Origin: Paenibacillus sp. FSL H3-0469
GTDB taxonomy: Bacteria; Bacillota; Bacilli; Paenibacillales; Paenibacillaceae
Assembly: GCF_038051945.1 (NCBI RefSeq)
Contig: NZ_CP150302.1
Coordinates: 6,820,001 to 6,884,000 of the forward strand
Direction: 5' to 3'
Length of the DNA: 64,000 bases
The translations under genes were made by a program, and so were the position numbers. Under the pieces are notes generated by a model that had not been told where the DNA came from, did no database searches, and worked only from the letters and a program-made list of their open reading frames with translations. Shown one piece after another: positions 17,499-27,791 of the stretch; the first letter of the stretch is position 1; each line of letters opens with the position of its first letter.

Positions 17499-19076
17499 AT
17501 GATGAACAAGAAAAAGAAACTTACAGTAACGCTTGCAACGATGATGGCACTAGGGACGGTCCTCAGTGCATGCGGCGGCGGCAATAATAACGCGAATACA
17601 GGAGCGGAGGCTACTAAGGCTCCAGCGACATCGGAAGGAGCAACCAATTCAGGCGCTCCGGACACCTCCAAAGAAGTAAAGCTCAAAATGATTCTGCTCG
17701 GGCCACAGCCTGGGGATTATGATAAGGTCTTCGGAGAGCTGAACACCAAGCTCAAGGAGAAAATCAATGCTACTGTAGAAACTGAATTCCTCGACTGGTC
17801 CGACTGGACCCAGAAATACCCGCTGAAATTCGCGGCGAACGAAGATTTCGACCTCGTGTATACTGCAAACTGGGCCTTCTATAACGATCAGGCGCTGAAG
17901 GGCGGATTCCTGGAGCTAACGGATGATATGCTGACCAAGTATATGCCGCAGACCTGGGAGGCTATGCCGAAAGTAAACTGGGCGCAGGCAAAGGTGGACG
18001 GCAAGCTCTATATGGTTCCGAACAACAATGTTGAAGTAACCGACAAAGTGGTGCTGTACCGCGAGGATCTGCGCAAAAAGCTGAACCTGCCGGAAATCAA
18101 CAGTCCTGAATCGTATGCGACTTATCTGAAGGCGATTGCCAAGGATGAAAAAGGGATTACTGCCTTTGGAGCCAAGCCGGCGGACGGCTGGAAATTCCAT
18201 GAGCTGGATCAGACGCTGCTTGAGCAGAACAACAACTTCAACCTGGTAGATGCAAGTCTGCTTCCGCTGGCGTACAAGCTGGATGATGCGTCCGGTAAAG
18301 TCTTCAATATCTATGACACACCCGAATTCACTTCCCTGCTTAAATATTACAAAGACCTGGCCGATAACGGCGCGTGGTCCAAGAACGTAGTCAGCAACAA
18401 AAATGATGTATGGCAGGATGTCAAAGCAGGCAAGGTATCCTCTTATGCGCATAACCTGGGTACTGTAGCTGCTAACCTGGCTGAAATGCGCCGTGACAAA
18501 CCGGATGTAGAGCTGGGCATTGCAGATCTGACCCCGGACAAAAAGAAAATTGCTGCGATCTCGACGCAGAACGGGATGTCCGTGCATGCAACCTCCAAGA
18601 ATCCTGAGCGCGCCCTGATGCTGCTCGATTTACTGCAGAATGACAAAGAAATTCATGATTTGACGATGTACGGTATCGCCGGAAGCAACTACAATCCGGA
18701 AGGCGACAAGAAGTTCACCGCCGGTCCTGCTGCCGCTAACTACACAGGCTTCTCGAACTGGGGCTGGAACTCCCCGCTGAACCGTCAGGATGCAGCTTAT
18801 CCTAAGGAAGCGGACGATATGTTCAACACTTGGCAGTCCAGCATCTATCACTTCCCGCTCGAAACCTTCGTCTTCGACACTACACCAGTGAAGAACGAAG
18901 TGGCTAACATCGGTAACGTAATGCTGCGTTATGCCATTCCGCTGGAATACGGATTGATTGATGATCTGGCTAAAGGCCAGGCTGACCTTATCAAGCAGCT
19001 GAAATCAGCAGGTCTGGATAAAGTACAGACTGAAATGCAGACACAGATCGATGCATTCCTCGCAGCGCAGAAATAA
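17499..19076 (+). CDS. Extracellular solute-binding lipoprotein of the ABC transporter (LipO type)
   Basis: A 525-residue lipoprotein. The signal peptide ends in the lipobox LSAC (Cys about residue 25), then a Gly/Asn-rich linker. Its large size and C-terminal region resemble LplA/LipO binding proteins that work with LplB/LplC permeases and often bind oligosaccharides. An AAGGGGG site precedes two adjacent ATGs. The cargo is presumably a galactoside or galactan fragment, from the neighbouring GH2 and GH35 genes. Confidence 0.9.
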   Translation: MMNKKKKLTVTLATMMALGTVLSACGGGNNNANTGAEATKAPATSEGATNSGAPDTSKEVKLKMILLGPQPGDYDKVFGELNTKLKEKINATVETEFLDWSDWTQKYPLKFAANEDFDLVYTANWAFYNDQALKGGFLELTDDMLTKYMPQTWEAMPKVNWAQAKVDGKLYMVPNNNVEVTDKVVLYREDLRKKLNLPEINSPESYATYLKAIAKDEKGITAFGAKPADGWKFHELDQTLLEQNNNFNLVDASLLPLAYKLDDASGKVFNIYDTPEFTSLLKYYKDLADNGAWSKNVVSNKNDVWQDVKAGKVSSYAHNLGTVAANLAEMRRDKPDVELGIADLTPDKKKIAAISTQNGMSVHATSKNPERALMLLDLLQNDKEIHDLTMYGIAGSNYNPEGDKKFTAGPAAANYTGFSNWGWNSPLNRQDAAYPKEADDMFNTWQSSIYHFPLETFVFDTTPVKNEVANIGNVMLRYAIPLEYGLIDDLAKGQADLIKQLKSAGLDKVQTEMQTQIDAFLAAQK

Positions 19077-19093
19077 CAGCATAAGCTTACGGG

Positions 19094-19126
19094 CTGCTCC
19101 AAAGCATTAGCTTTGGGGCAGTTTTT
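19094..19126 (+). terminator. Rho-independent terminator
   Basis: A 12-bp stem (19094-19105 with 19110-19121), loop ATTA, then five T. It ends the permease/binding-protein operon. Confidence 0.88.
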
Positions 19127-19185
19127 GTGAAATTATAGGTATAGGTTGTACATGAATTATACTTTTCGGCAAAGGAGCAATTCTT

Positions 19186-21540
19186 ATGAAGTATACGATT
19201 CAGGCTCATGTGTCTCCCAAGAATATCTACCCGTCTACGCTGCGGCTGGGCGGAACCAGCCCTCAAGGGGATGAGCTCAGCTTCACCAATTATTATATGG
19301 AACTGAATGGCAAGCCCTATTTCGCCATCTGCGGCGAATTTCATTATTCCCGTTATCCTGAAGCAGACTGGGAGAGCGAAATCCGCAAGCTGAAGCTGTC
19401 GGGAATCAATGTGGTGGCGACCTATATTTTCTGGAATCATCACGAAGAGCTTGAAGGCGTGTTCGAATGGGCGGGCAACCGCAATCTCCGGCGGTTCGTG
19501 GACCTGTGCCGGGATAATGGCCTCTACGTCATTCTGCGTGTGGGTCCGTTCTGTCATGGCGAGGTTCGTAACGGCGGATTGCCGGACTGGCTGTTCGGGC
19601 GCGAATTCGCGGTCCGCTCCAATGATGAGGGCTACCTGAAGTATGTGGACCGCCTGTTCCGGGAGATTGGCACTCAGGCCGACGGGCAGATGTTCAAGGA
19701 TGGCGGCCCGGTGATCGGTATCCAGCTGGAGAATGAGCTGAATGCTGCGGCTGCACTCTGGGAAGAAACTGCCAAGCAGGGTGATGAATACCTCAGCGGC
19801 GGTGTTAGCGGTGAAGCGGGGTCAGAGCATATGCGTCTGCTTAAAAAGTATGCGGTGGATTCGGGTCTGATCGCTCCGATCTATACCAGCACCGGCTGGG
19901 GCGAGGCGCCGTTCCTGGAGGATGAGGTGCTTCCGCTGTATGGCGGGTATGCCTATACTCCTTGGAGCATTAGTGATCCGAATCAGGTCCAGAAGCCAAC
20001 GCCGGAATATGTATTCGTGAACTTCCATGACGACAAGGCACCGGGCGGCGAATTCAACCCGCCGTACCCGCGGACGAAATACCCGTTCGCCTGCTGTGAG
20101 ATGGGCGGCGGCATGCAGACCTGGTATCTGTCCCGGTTCCAGGTCGAGCCGGAAAGTGTCATCGCCATGACTTTAATGAAGCTTGCCGGAGGCTGCAACT
20201 TCATCGGGTATTATATGTTCCATGGCGGAACGAATCCGGTGGGAAGAACGGGATACCTGAACGAGAGCACTACCCCGAAGCTGACCTATGATTTCCAGGC
20301 GCCGATTGGCGAATTCGGCCAGATCCGCGAGTCGAATCATCTGCTTCGTCCGCTTCATTATTTCCTGCGCCGGTTCGCAGACCGGCTGGCACCGATGGCG
20401 ACTGTGCTGCCCGAGGGGGCAGAAGCAGTTACGCCGGAGGATGCGCATACGCTGCGTTATGCCGTCCGCACAGACGGCAAGTCGGGATTTGTGTTCGTCA
20501 ATAATTATCAGGACCATGTGGAGATGGATACACACGAGGAGGTTGTATTTGCGGTAGAACTGGGAGAGGAGACGCTGAGCTTCCCGCAGCGGAGCAAGCT
20601 GACGGTTCAGCCCAAAGCTTCCTTCCTGCTGCCGTTCAACTTCGCGCTGGATGGTCTCAATCTTAAGGCTGCCACAGCTCAGCCTGTAACGGTGATTGAA
20701 ACGGAGGAAGCAGCCACCTACTTCTTCTCTATGCCGAAGGGTGTCGACGGTGAGTTCCAGATCGATGCAGCTTCCGGCATTCTTGATGTGACTGTGGATG
20801 CCGGGGACGTAGGAGAGAACGGCGGCTACAATGTGCTGATTCCGCATGACCAGTCTTCTATGATTGTGATCCGGCGGGAAGGAGCCCGGGAAGTCCGTAT
20901 CTATGCCATGAGCGCTCGTGAAGCAGCGACCTTGTGGGAGCTTGAAGAGAACGGCCGCAGCCGCCTCATCTTCTCAACGGTTCCTCCGGTTCAGACCCCG
21001 GGCGGGATGGAATTCATCAGCCAGGGGCAGCATGCATTCACCTTCCGTGAATATTCAGGCGGCGCTGAAGCGGCAACGCAGTGGAATACGGCCCAGGCGG
21101 ATGCAGTTGTCAGCGGACGACAAGAGGGCTGGTTCCAGGCTTATGATGTGCTGGTTCCGCAGAAGGAAGTTGCGGTTACCATGCGCCGGATTCAGGACCA
21201 CAAGGTTGTCCTCCAGCTGCCTGAGGATGTCCTCGAGAGTATGGAAGAAGTACTGCTGAGCATCGACTATACCGGAAATGTAGGCTATGCCTTCGCTGCC
21301 GGACAGCTGTTCCACGACCATTTCTATAACGGCTTGCCTTGGGAAATCGGCCTGTCGCGGTTCCGTGAGGTGCTGCGCCGGGGCGAGATCGTACTGGAGA
21401 CCACGCCGCGCCGCACCGGTGCCGTCAAGCTGGCTGACGATGCCGCCATGGCTGTGGAGAAGGTATTCGAGGGCGAAGCTGTTGCCGTGTTCCATAGTGT
21501 GACTGCAACGCCGGTGTACCGGATCGGATTAACAAGATAA
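19186..21540 (+). CDS. Glycoside hydrolase family 35 beta-galactosidase
   Basis: A 784-residue intracellular enzyme. The GH35 TIM barrel occupies about residues 30-370: GEFHYSRYP, YIFWNHHEE, and the acid/base Glu184 in IQLENEL. The nucleophile is probably Glu305 in CCEMGG. Jelly-roll domains follow. No signal peptide is seen, so imported beta-galactosides are cut in the cytoplasm. An AAAGGAG site precedes the ATG. It has its own terminators on both sides and is probably transcribed alone. Confidence 0.92.
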   Translation: MKYTIQAHVSPKNIYPSTLRLGGTSPQGDELSFTNYYMELNGKPYFAICGEFHYSRYPEADWESEIRKLKLSGINVVATYIFWNHHEELEGVFEWAGNRNLRRFVDLCRDNGLYVILRVGPFCHGEVRNGGLPDWLFGREFAVRSNDEGYLKYVDRLFREIGTQADGQMFKDGGPVIGIQLENELNAAAALWEETAKQGDEYLSGGVSGEAGSEHMRLLKKYAVDSGLIAPIYTSTGWGEAPFLEDEVLPLYGGYAYTPWSISDPNQVQKPTPEYVFVNFHDDKAPGGEFNPPYPRTKYPFACCEMGGGMQTWYLSRFQVEPESVIAMTLMKLAGGCNFIGYYMFHGGTNPVGRTGYLNESTTPKLTYDFQAPIGEFGQIRESNHLLRPLHYFLRRFADRLAPMATVLPEGAEAVTPEDAHTLRYAVRTDGKSGFVFVNNYQDHVEMDTHEEVVFAVELGEETLSFPQRSKLTVQPKASFLLPFNFALDGLNLKAATAQPVTVIETEEAATYFFSMPKGVDGEFQIDAASGILDVTVDAGDVGENGGYNVLIPHDQSSMIVIRREGAREVRIYAMSAREAATLWELEENGRSRLIFSTVPPVQTPGGMEFISQGQHAFTFREYSGGAEAATQWNTAQADAVVSGRQEGWFQAYDVLVPQKEVAVTMRRIQDHKVVLQLPEDVLESMEEVLLSIDYTGNVGYAFAAGQLFHDHFYNGLPWEIGLSRFREVLRRGEIVLETTPRRTGAVKLADDAAMAVEKVFEGEAVAVFHSVTATPVYRIGLTR

Positions 21541-21551
21541 TGCAAGTAGGA

Positions 21552-21589
21552 AGCACTGTCCAGGAACCTCCACTGGATGGTGCTTTTTT
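21552..21589 (+). terminator. Rho-independent terminator
   Basis: Arms AGCACTGTCCAG (21552-21563) and CTGGATGGTGCT (21573-21584), imperfect in two pairs, then six T. Confidence 0.82.
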
Positions 21590-21669
21590 CTGCTTGAGTA
21601 TTTTGTGAGATTTTTATAAGTGTATTAAGTTAGAATGAGAACATCGATGTTTTGAACTGGAGGCTGTTT

Positions 21670-24600
21670 GTGAGAAAGGTAAATATCCGCAGACTTGCGG
21701 GAATCGGCATATTTTTCTTGATTGTTTTTTCTTTGATCTTTATGATCTTCTCACTGACCCGCCCTCCTCAAAGTAAGGTAAGAGTGGAGAAGGGAATACT
21801 GGATCTGTCCAATTGGAATCTCAAGCAGCAGGGAGTCGTGAATTTGGATGGTGAATGGGAGTTCTATCCGGATGAGCTGCTGGGCCCTGCGGATTTCCGG
21901 CAAGGCCAGTATGATTCTCCGCCTGTCTATTTGAAGGTTCCCGGCACCTGGCGAGGTAAGCGTCCCGATGGCGGGATGAGCAACAGGGGGTCAGGCACCT
22001 ACCGTCTGCAGATATTATTGGAGGATACCGATGAAATACTCGGCTTGAAAATAAGAAGCATACGCATGGCCCACCGTCTGTTTATTGGTGGACAGGAGGA
22101 GGGGGCCAGCGGTCTTCCTTCCACCGACAAAAGCGCGTTTCAACCAGGCAACACACCCTATTCGGTATTTTTTCATCCGGATGCCCGCAAGCTTGAGGTT
22201 GTGATTCAAGTCTCTAACTACAATTTTGTCACCGGAGGAATTGTGAACTCCCTCACGCTTGGAGCACAAGAGGACATCACCCGTCGCAATATGGTACAGA
22301 TCGGTGCGGATATCGGAGTCATTTTGATCTTGGCCATGTTCGGTGCCTATCACCTCAGCTTCTATTTTTTTGGTCGCCAAGAGAAGGAGTATCTGCTTAG
22401 CGGAATTTTCTTATTGTTTCTGGCCCTGCAGAACTCCTTGTATGGAGAAAAGATGTTTCAGCGTCTCCTGCCGTCTGTTCCCTTTGATTTTTCGTATAAG
22501 CTGCTGGATGTCAGCCATTTTCTTAGCGCGATACTGATTATTGTGTTCTTTTGTACCGTAGAGTCGCACCTGATGTCGCTGCGCAGGCTGAGGCTGATTC
22601 TTACCCCGTTTATGGCTTATCTTGTTATGGTTGTTCTTTTGCCGTATGGGGTGCATATTCGTGTGAAATATTTCTTCATATTATATCTCTGGATCGTTAT
22701 GCTCGGCATTGTAGCGAGAATGGTCTATTTATATATCCGCAGGCAGAGTCAAGTGGAAGATCGTGCGGAGCTGATGCTGTTCATTGGCGGAGCCACTGCG
22801 CTGATGATCTATCTGATGAATGACGGCCTCTATTCCGAGAATATTGTGCAGAGTAATTTTACAGGAAGATGCGGGGTTATTGCATTTATTGTGCTCATTA
22901 ATATCCTGCTGGCTGTAAGGTTCTCGAATGCGTATGCCAAAACAGAGATTCTATCGCGCAAGCTATGGACGGCGAACCAGCTTAAGGACGAATTCCTGAC
23001 GAATACCTCTCATGAGATCAAGACACCGCTCCATGGAATTATGAATATGACCTCTTTTTTACTGGAGAATCAGGAAGAGAATCTGCATGCAGGCCAGAAG
23101 CAGAACCTGTGGCTGATTAAGGATACGTCTACTAAGCTGTCGATGCTGATCCAGGATCTGATCGATGTCAGCCGGCTTAGGCACGGAGAACTGCGGCTGC
23201 ACCAGACCGCCGTTGATCTGAGAGTGGCTGTCCAAATCGTATATGATATTCTCCGGTTCGAGCTGGCGGGCAAAGAAGTGCAACTGCTCAATCAGGTGGA
23301 AGCTGGTACCTGGGTACTCGCGGATGAGAGCAGACTGCGGCAGGTGATGTATAACCTGGTTCATAACGCGATCAAACATACCCGTCAGGGATCGATTCAG
23401 ATTACAGCGAGATTAGCCGGGAGTGAGGTTTTCATTGAAGTGGAGGACACCGGAACGGGGATATCAGAAGAGAACCATGCGGCGATCTTTGAATATTTCG
23501 AGCAGGTGGACAGGCTGCTGCCGCAGGACGGATATACCGGAATGGGGGTAGGTCTGTATATCAGCAGGAAGCTGGTGGAGCGTATGGGCGGCGTGATTCG
23601 GGTGGCTTGGTCCGAGAAGGGGAAGGGAACCCGCATGGTATTTACGCTGCCCGTAGTGGACCCTGTTCCCGAAGATCAACAGACCGCCGAACCTTACGCG
23701 CTGCATACCGATGTTGATTATACGGTGCTTGATGTACTGAACCGGGAAGGGCAGACCATTCTGATTGTAGACGATGAGGCCTCCAACATCCATACACTGC
23801 TGAATATTCTCCGCCGTCATGAGTATAATGTGCTGGTAGCCTTTTCCGCTAAGGAGGCATTGACCAAACTGCAGGAATATCAGCAAGTGGATCTTGTCAT
23901 TCTGGATATCATGATGCCGGGTACATCGGGGATAGAATTATGCCAATCACTGCGCAGCCGTCACTCTATACTGGATCTGCCGATTCTGTTCGCCACCATC
24001 AAGGATGCACCTTCCGATATTGCACTGGGCTTCCGGGCCGGGGCGAATGATTTTGTGACCAAGCCCTTTGAGAGCGAGACGCTGATGGCCCGGATTCATA
24101 ACCTGCTGGCCATGAAATCGTCGATTCAGGAAGCGATCCGGCATGAGCATGCGTTCCATCAGGCCCAGATCAAACCGCATTTCCTGTATAATGCGATGAG
24201 CAGTATCATCTCATTCTGTTATACCGATGGCGTCAAGGCAGCTTATCTGTTAACCATGCTCAGTCAATATATGCGCTTTATTCTGGATATGGACCGCTCC
24301 ACACTCGTCATTCCGTTGTACCGGGAGCTGGAGCTGATTCAAGCCTATGTGGAAATTGAACAAGCCCGCTTCGGGGAGAGGTTCGACTATAGCAGCCAGG
24401 TGGATGATTCCCTGAAGGCAGTGAATATCCCATCCCTCTGTATCCAGCCGTTTATTGAGAATGCCATCCGTCATGGACTGTTCGAGAAGGAGGGGCAAGG
24501 CAAGGTTGCCTTAAGGATTCAGGCTGGAGACGGATACATGAAGATCTTAGTCGAAGATGACGGTGTCGGCATTCCCGCTGACCTGCTATATACATTGAAC

Positions 24601-24765
24601 AGTCAAGGAGCGCTGCAAGGAAGCATCGGTATTCAGAATATCCGCAAGCGTCTGGATACGATTCCGGGAGCCAGCTTAAGCATTCATTCGGAAGCAGGCA
24701 GCGGGACGAAGGTTACGATCTATCTGCCGCTCAGCGGCTCCGGGCAAGGGGCTTCTGAGGATTAG
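21670..24765 (+). CDS. Hybrid 7TMR-DISM sensor kinase with two kinase modules
   Basis: A 1031-residue membrane protein, started at GTG 21670, 6 nt after GGAGG. Domains in order: N-terminal helix; extracellular jelly-roll 7TMR-DISM sensor (to about residue 205); seven membrane helices (about 215-410); HisKA with His448 in TSHEIKTP and its HATPase (GMGVGLYISRKL); receiver with Asp746 in VILDIMMPG; and a second, YesM-like kinase with His837 in KPHFLYNAMSS and its own GHKL ATPase (IENAIRHG, EDDGVGIP). The YesM-like module could phosphorylate the regulator encoded 36 bp downstream. Confidence 0.9.
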   Translation: MRKVNIRRLAGIGIFFLIVFSLIFMIFSLTRPPQSKVRVEKGILDLSNWNLKQQGVVNLDGEWEFYPDELLGPADFRQGQYDSPPVYLKVPGTWRGKRPDGGMSNRGSGTYRLQILLEDTDEILGLKIRSIRMAHRLFIGGQEEGASGLPSTDKSAFQPGNTPYSVFFHPDARKLEVVIQVSNYNFVTGGIVNSLTLGAQEDITRRNMVQIGADIGVILILAMFGAYHLSFYFFGRQEKEYLLSGIFLLFLALQNSLYGEKMFQRLLPSVPFDFSYKLLDVSHFLSAILIIVFFCTVESHLMSLRRLRLILTPFMAYLVMVVLLPYGVHIRVKYFFILYLWIVMLGIVARMVYLYIRRQSQVEDRAELMLFIGGATALMIYLMNDGLYSENIVQSNFTGRCGVIAFIVLINILLAVRFSNAYAKTEILSRKLWTANQLKDEFLTNTSHEIKTPLHGIMNMTSFLLENQEENLHAGQKQNLWLIKDTSTKLSMLIQDLIDVSRLRHGELRLHQTAVDLRVAVQIVYDILRFELAGKEVQLLNQVEAGTWVLADESRLRQVMYNLVHNAIKHTRQGSIQITARLAGSEVFIEVEDTGTGISEENHAAIFEYFEQVDRLLPQDGYTGMGVGLYISRKLVERMGGVIRVAWSEKGKGTRMVFTLPVVDPVPEDQQTAEPYALHTDVDYTVLDVLNREGQTILIVDDEASNIHTLLNILRRHEYNVLVAFSAKEALTKLQEYQQVDLVILDIMMPGTSGIELCQSLRSRHSILDLPILFATIKDAPSDIALGFRAGANDFVTKPFESETLMARIHNLLAMKSSIQEAIRHEHAFHQAQIKPHFLYNAMSSIISFCYTDGVKAAYLLTMLSQYMRFILDMDRSTLVIPLYRELELIQAYVEIEQARFGERFDYSSQVDDSLKAVNIPSLCIQPFIENAIRHGLFEKEGQGKVALRIQAGDGYMKILVEDDGVGIPADLLYTLNSQGALQGSIGIQNIRKRLDTIPGASLSIHSEAGSGTKVTIYLPLSGSGQGASED

Positions 24766-24801
24766 GAGTAAATATGATTCTGCGTGAAGGAGGGGGTTTC
24801 T

Positions 24802-25911
24802 ATGTTTCGGACGATGATCGTTGAGGATGAACGGCCAATCCTGGATTTAATGAAGGTACTGGTTGGCCAAAATAGCAATTATAGCATTGTTGGAGCTTTT
24901 ACAAATCCGGTAGAGGCCTTGGCGAATCTGCAGGAGCTGCAGCCGGATATCGTGTTCATTGATGTGGAGATGCCGAGGATGAACGGGCTGCAGCTTGCCG
25001 TGCATCTCCGTGAACAGTTGGGTCAGGCAGAGATTGTGTTCACTACGGCTTATAAGGATTATGCGCTTGAAGCATTCGAAGTAAGTGCACTTGATTATAT
25101 TCTCAAGCCTGTCACGCCGCAGGCGATTCAGCGGGTCACCGGGCGGCTGTTCAAGCACCGGTCAACCCTCATTCCCGCAGAGACCCTCAAGTCCAGCTTC
25201 TCTATCCGCTGCTTCGGTGAATTTGAAGTCCTTAATCCGGACGGACTCCCGGTTCACTTCCGAACCCGCCGGACCGAGGAATTGTTCGCTTATCTTCTGT
25301 GCCACCCTGGCCGGTATATCAGCAAGTGGAAGCTTATTGATTTGTTATGGCAGGATGCGAAGGGTGAGCGGGGATTATCCAATCTGCATAATACCCTGTA
25401 CCTGCTAAAAAAAGTCCTGAAAGAGAACGGAATTCCGATGAGCATACAGAAGCTTAATGACGGTTACATGCTGGACACAGCAAATAAACAATATGATCTC
25501 CTTCTGTATCATCAATTGCAGCAGGTCCACAGTGAGGGCAGATTGACTGCAGAGCAAGCCGAACAACTCTGCTTGCTGTATCAGGGGCCGCTGCTGGAAG
25601 GCAAGAATTACTTATGGAAGATCCCGTTAGAGGAAGCATATTTCAAGCAATATACAGCAATGGTCAGGGAATTGGCGGCGGCAGAGCTTACGGCTGGAAA
25701 TGAAGCGGCAGCGGAATTACGTCTGGAGCAATACTTGTCGCTGCATCCGCTGGAGGAGGAAATGAACCGCCTGCTAATCGGTATGTATCGGAGACGCGGC
25801 GCAATGGAGAATATCAGCAGGCTCTATAAGCAGTTTGAAGCGGCTTGTACAAATGAGCTGGGGCTTGAGCTGCCGCCGGAAATCAAGAATGAATGGCTGC
25901 AGACTCATTAG
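24802..25911 (+). CDS. SARP-type response regulator (receiver + winged helix + BTAD)
   Basis: A 369-residue protein. The receiver has EDE at the acidic pocket and phosphorylated Asp54 in FIDVEMPRMNG. A winged-helix DNA-binding domain (about residues 135-215, FSIRCFGEFEV through LYLLKKVLKENG) and a tetratricopeptide-like BTAD domain follow, as in streptomycete antibiotic regulators. The GGAGGGGG site supports ATG 24802. It is the likely partner of the large hybrid kinase; targets are not visible in this window. Confidence 0.9.
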   Translation: MFRTMIVEDERPILDLMKVLVGQNSNYSIVGAFTNPVEALANLQELQPDIVFIDVEMPRMNGLQLAVHLREQLGQAEIVFTTAYKDYALEAFEVSALDYILKPVTPQAIQRVTGRLFKHRSTLIPAETLKSSFSIRCFGEFEVLNPDGLPVHFRTRRTEELFAYLLCHPGRYISKWKLIDLLWQDAKGERGLSNLHNTLYLLKKVLKENGIPMSIQKLNDGYMLDTANKQYDLLLYHQLQQVHSEGRLTAEQAEQLCLLYQGPLLEGKNYLWKIPLEEAYFKQYTAMVRELAAAELTAGNEAAAELRLEQYLSLHPLEEEMNRLLIGMYRRRGAMENISRLYKQFEAACTNELGLELPPEIKNEWLQTH

Positions 25912-25931
25912 GGTATCCCGCGGCAAAAAGA

Positions 25932-25977
25932 AAAGGCGTCCCATGTAGCCGTTACGGCTTACAGGACGCCTTTTTGC
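25932..25977. terminator. Bidirectional terminator
   Basis: Stem AAAGGCGTCC / GGACGCCTTT with T runs on both strands. It lies between the convergent SARP regulator and the minus-strand permease. Confidence 0.88.
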
Positions 25978-25993
25978 ATGGTGCTAACAGGGA

Positions 25994-26830
25994 TCAGCCC
26001 TTAACCGCCCCTGCGACAACACCCTTCACAATGTATTTCTGCAGGAAGATGAATACTACGATCGATGGAAGCACCGCCATTACCATAGCGGTCATGGCAT
26101 ACTGCCAGTCCGAGGTATACTGGCCTACGAAGGTGTAAGCCGCCAGCGTTAACGTCTTCGTCTCAGGTGAACCATTGACCATCAGCAGCGGGAGCAGGAA
26201 GTCATTCCAGATCCACATGACATCGATGATCACAATGGTCGTGGTGACCGATTTCAGCAGCGGAAAGATGACGCTGAAGAACAGGCGGAAGCCGGAAGCG
26301 CCGTCAATCGTCGCGCTCTCATCGATCTCTGTCGGGATACCCTTCACGAAGCCGTGATAGATGAACACTGCCAGCGGAGCGCCGAAGCCCCAATACAGGA
26401 GACCCAGTCCCCAGGTGCTCTCCGACAGGTTGAGGTTTTTGGCGGTCTGGAGGACCGTCAGCATGATCGACTGGAACGGGATCAGCATCGGCATAATGCA
26501 CAGGAAATACAGGACACCGCTCCATCTGGTTTTGGTCCGGGCCAGCTTATAGGCGGCGATGGAGGAGATGAATACGATACCGAGCAGGCCGACACCGGTA
26601 ATGATGAAGTTGTTCAGGAACAGCCGCGGATAGTTGATGAATTCCCAGACATAAGAGTAGTTGCTGAAGGTCAGCTTCTGCGGCAGGGCGATGACATCGG
26701 TCATGACCTCGCCGAAGCTTTTGAGCGAATTGATAATGGTCAGAAACAGCGGATACAAGAACAGCAGAGACAAGAGGACCAGAATAACCTCCAGGATGAT
26801 CTTGCCTGCCTTGTTGTGGTTGGTTGTCAT
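25994..26830 (-). CDS. Carbohydrate ABC transporter permease (MalG type)
   Basis: A 278-residue permease with six helices. The ATPase-coupling loop IDESATIDGASGFRLFFSVIFPLL is near residues 180-202 and the family C-terminus QKYIVKGVVAGAVKG is present. It overlaps the upstream permease in a TAATG junction. The matching binding protein is probably the one at 31552-32877, separated from it by the YesMN pair on the other strand. Confidence 0.92.
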   Translation of the reverse strand: MTTNHNKAGKIILEVILVLLSLLFLYPLFLTIINSLKSFGEVMTDVIALPQKLTFSNYSYVWEFINYPRLFLNNFIITGVGLLGIVFISSIAAYKLARTKTRWSGVLYFLCIMPMLIPFQSIMLTVLQTAKNLNLSESTWGLGLLYWGFGAPLAVFIYHGFVKGIPTEIDESATIDGASGFRLFFSVIFPLLKSVTTTIVIIDVMWIWNDFLLPLLMVNGSPETKTLTLAAYTFVGQYTSDWQYAMTAMVMAVLPSIVVFIFLQKYIVKGVVAGAVKG

Positions 26831-27720
26831 TAGGCCTCCACCTCTCTCCGTTTGAAGACGGTCAGCTGGATAATCGTTACGGCAAGCACAGCAAGGAACA
26901 GAATGAGCGCTTTGGCTGTACCATAGCCGTACAGGTTGTTCTGGAACGTATCCCGGTAGATATCATAAGCGATACTATACGTAGTTCCGCCGGGACCGCC
27001 GCCGGTCAGCGACAGGATGACATCGAATACCTTGATCGAATTGGTGAGCGCCATGAACACAGAGATCGTGATCGATGGGGCAAGCAGCGGCAGCGTAATG
27101 CCGAAGAATTTTCTCAGCGGTCCGGCACCGTCTACTGTAGCAGCTTCCTTGAGATCCTCAGGCACAGACTGCAGACCGGCAATGTAAATGACCAGATAGA
27201 ACCCGATCGACTGCCAGATGGATACGCCCAGGATGGAGATGAAGGCCAGTCCAGGAGTCCCGAGCCAGCTTAGATCAAAGATTGCCCAGCCGGTACTCTC
27301 GCCCAGCGAGTTGAAGCCCTGCATGAAGATGAACTTCCAGATGAAGCCGACAATAACGAGACTGAGGATATAAGGGATGAAGAAGGCTGCTCTCAGCCAG
27401 GAGGTGCTTCTCAGCTTCATGTCCAGCAGCACCGCCAGCAGAATCGCCAGCACGTTGACTATGATAATGTAGAGCACCGCGTATTTAATCGTGAACCAGG
27501 CAGCATTTGAGAAGTTGGTATCGCCGGAGAAGATCTGCTTGAAATTATCCAGCCCGATGAACTTGGGGTGCTTGGAGATCCCGTTCCACTTGGTCATCGA
27601 ATAGCGGATGGTCATGGCGAAGGGAATATAGAAGGCTACAGCGATACAGATCAGAACCGGGAGAGTGAAGATTCCGAATTCGAATTTCTCGCGCCATCTT
27701 TTGCCGGGTGTTTTTAACAT
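26830..27720 (-). CDS. Carbohydrate ABC transporter permease (MalF type)
   Basis: A 296-residue permease with six helices; the coupling loop is LKEAATVDGAGPLRKFFGITLPLL. I start it at the ATG at 27720 behind AAGAGGTG, giving MLKTPGKRW; an earlier in-frame ATG at 27783 lacks a site. It is transcribed divergently from the sensor kinase gene, so one control region (27721-27927) serves transporter and sensor. Confidence 0.9.
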   Translation of the reverse strand: MLKTPGKRWREKFEFGIFTLPVLICIAVAFYIPFAMTIRYSMTKWNGISKHPKFIGLDNFKQIFSGDTNFSNAAWFTIKYAVLYIIIVNVLAILLAVLLDMKLRSTSWLRAAFFIPYILSLVIVGFIWKFIFMQGFNSLGESTGWAIFDLSWLGTPGLAFISILGVSIWQSIGFYLVIYIAGLQSVPEDLKEAATVDGAGPLRKFFGITLPLLAPSITISVFMALTNSIKVFDVILSLTGGGPGGTTYSIAYDIYRDTFQNNLYGYGTAKALILFLAVLAVTIIQLTVFKRREVEA

Positions 27721-27776
27721 GGATGCACCTCTTCTTGAGTTATAGGGTGGGAGTATTAGGCTTGGCTTGCCACACT

Positions 27777-27791
27777 TAACCATTCCGGTTA
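27777..27791. promoter_or_regulatory. Inverted repeat between divergent permease and kinase genes
   Basis: TAACC (27777-27781) and GGTTA (27787-27791) with a 5-nt spacer, in the middle of the 207-bp divergent control region. It may bind the YesN-type regulator. Arms are short. Confidence 0.3.
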
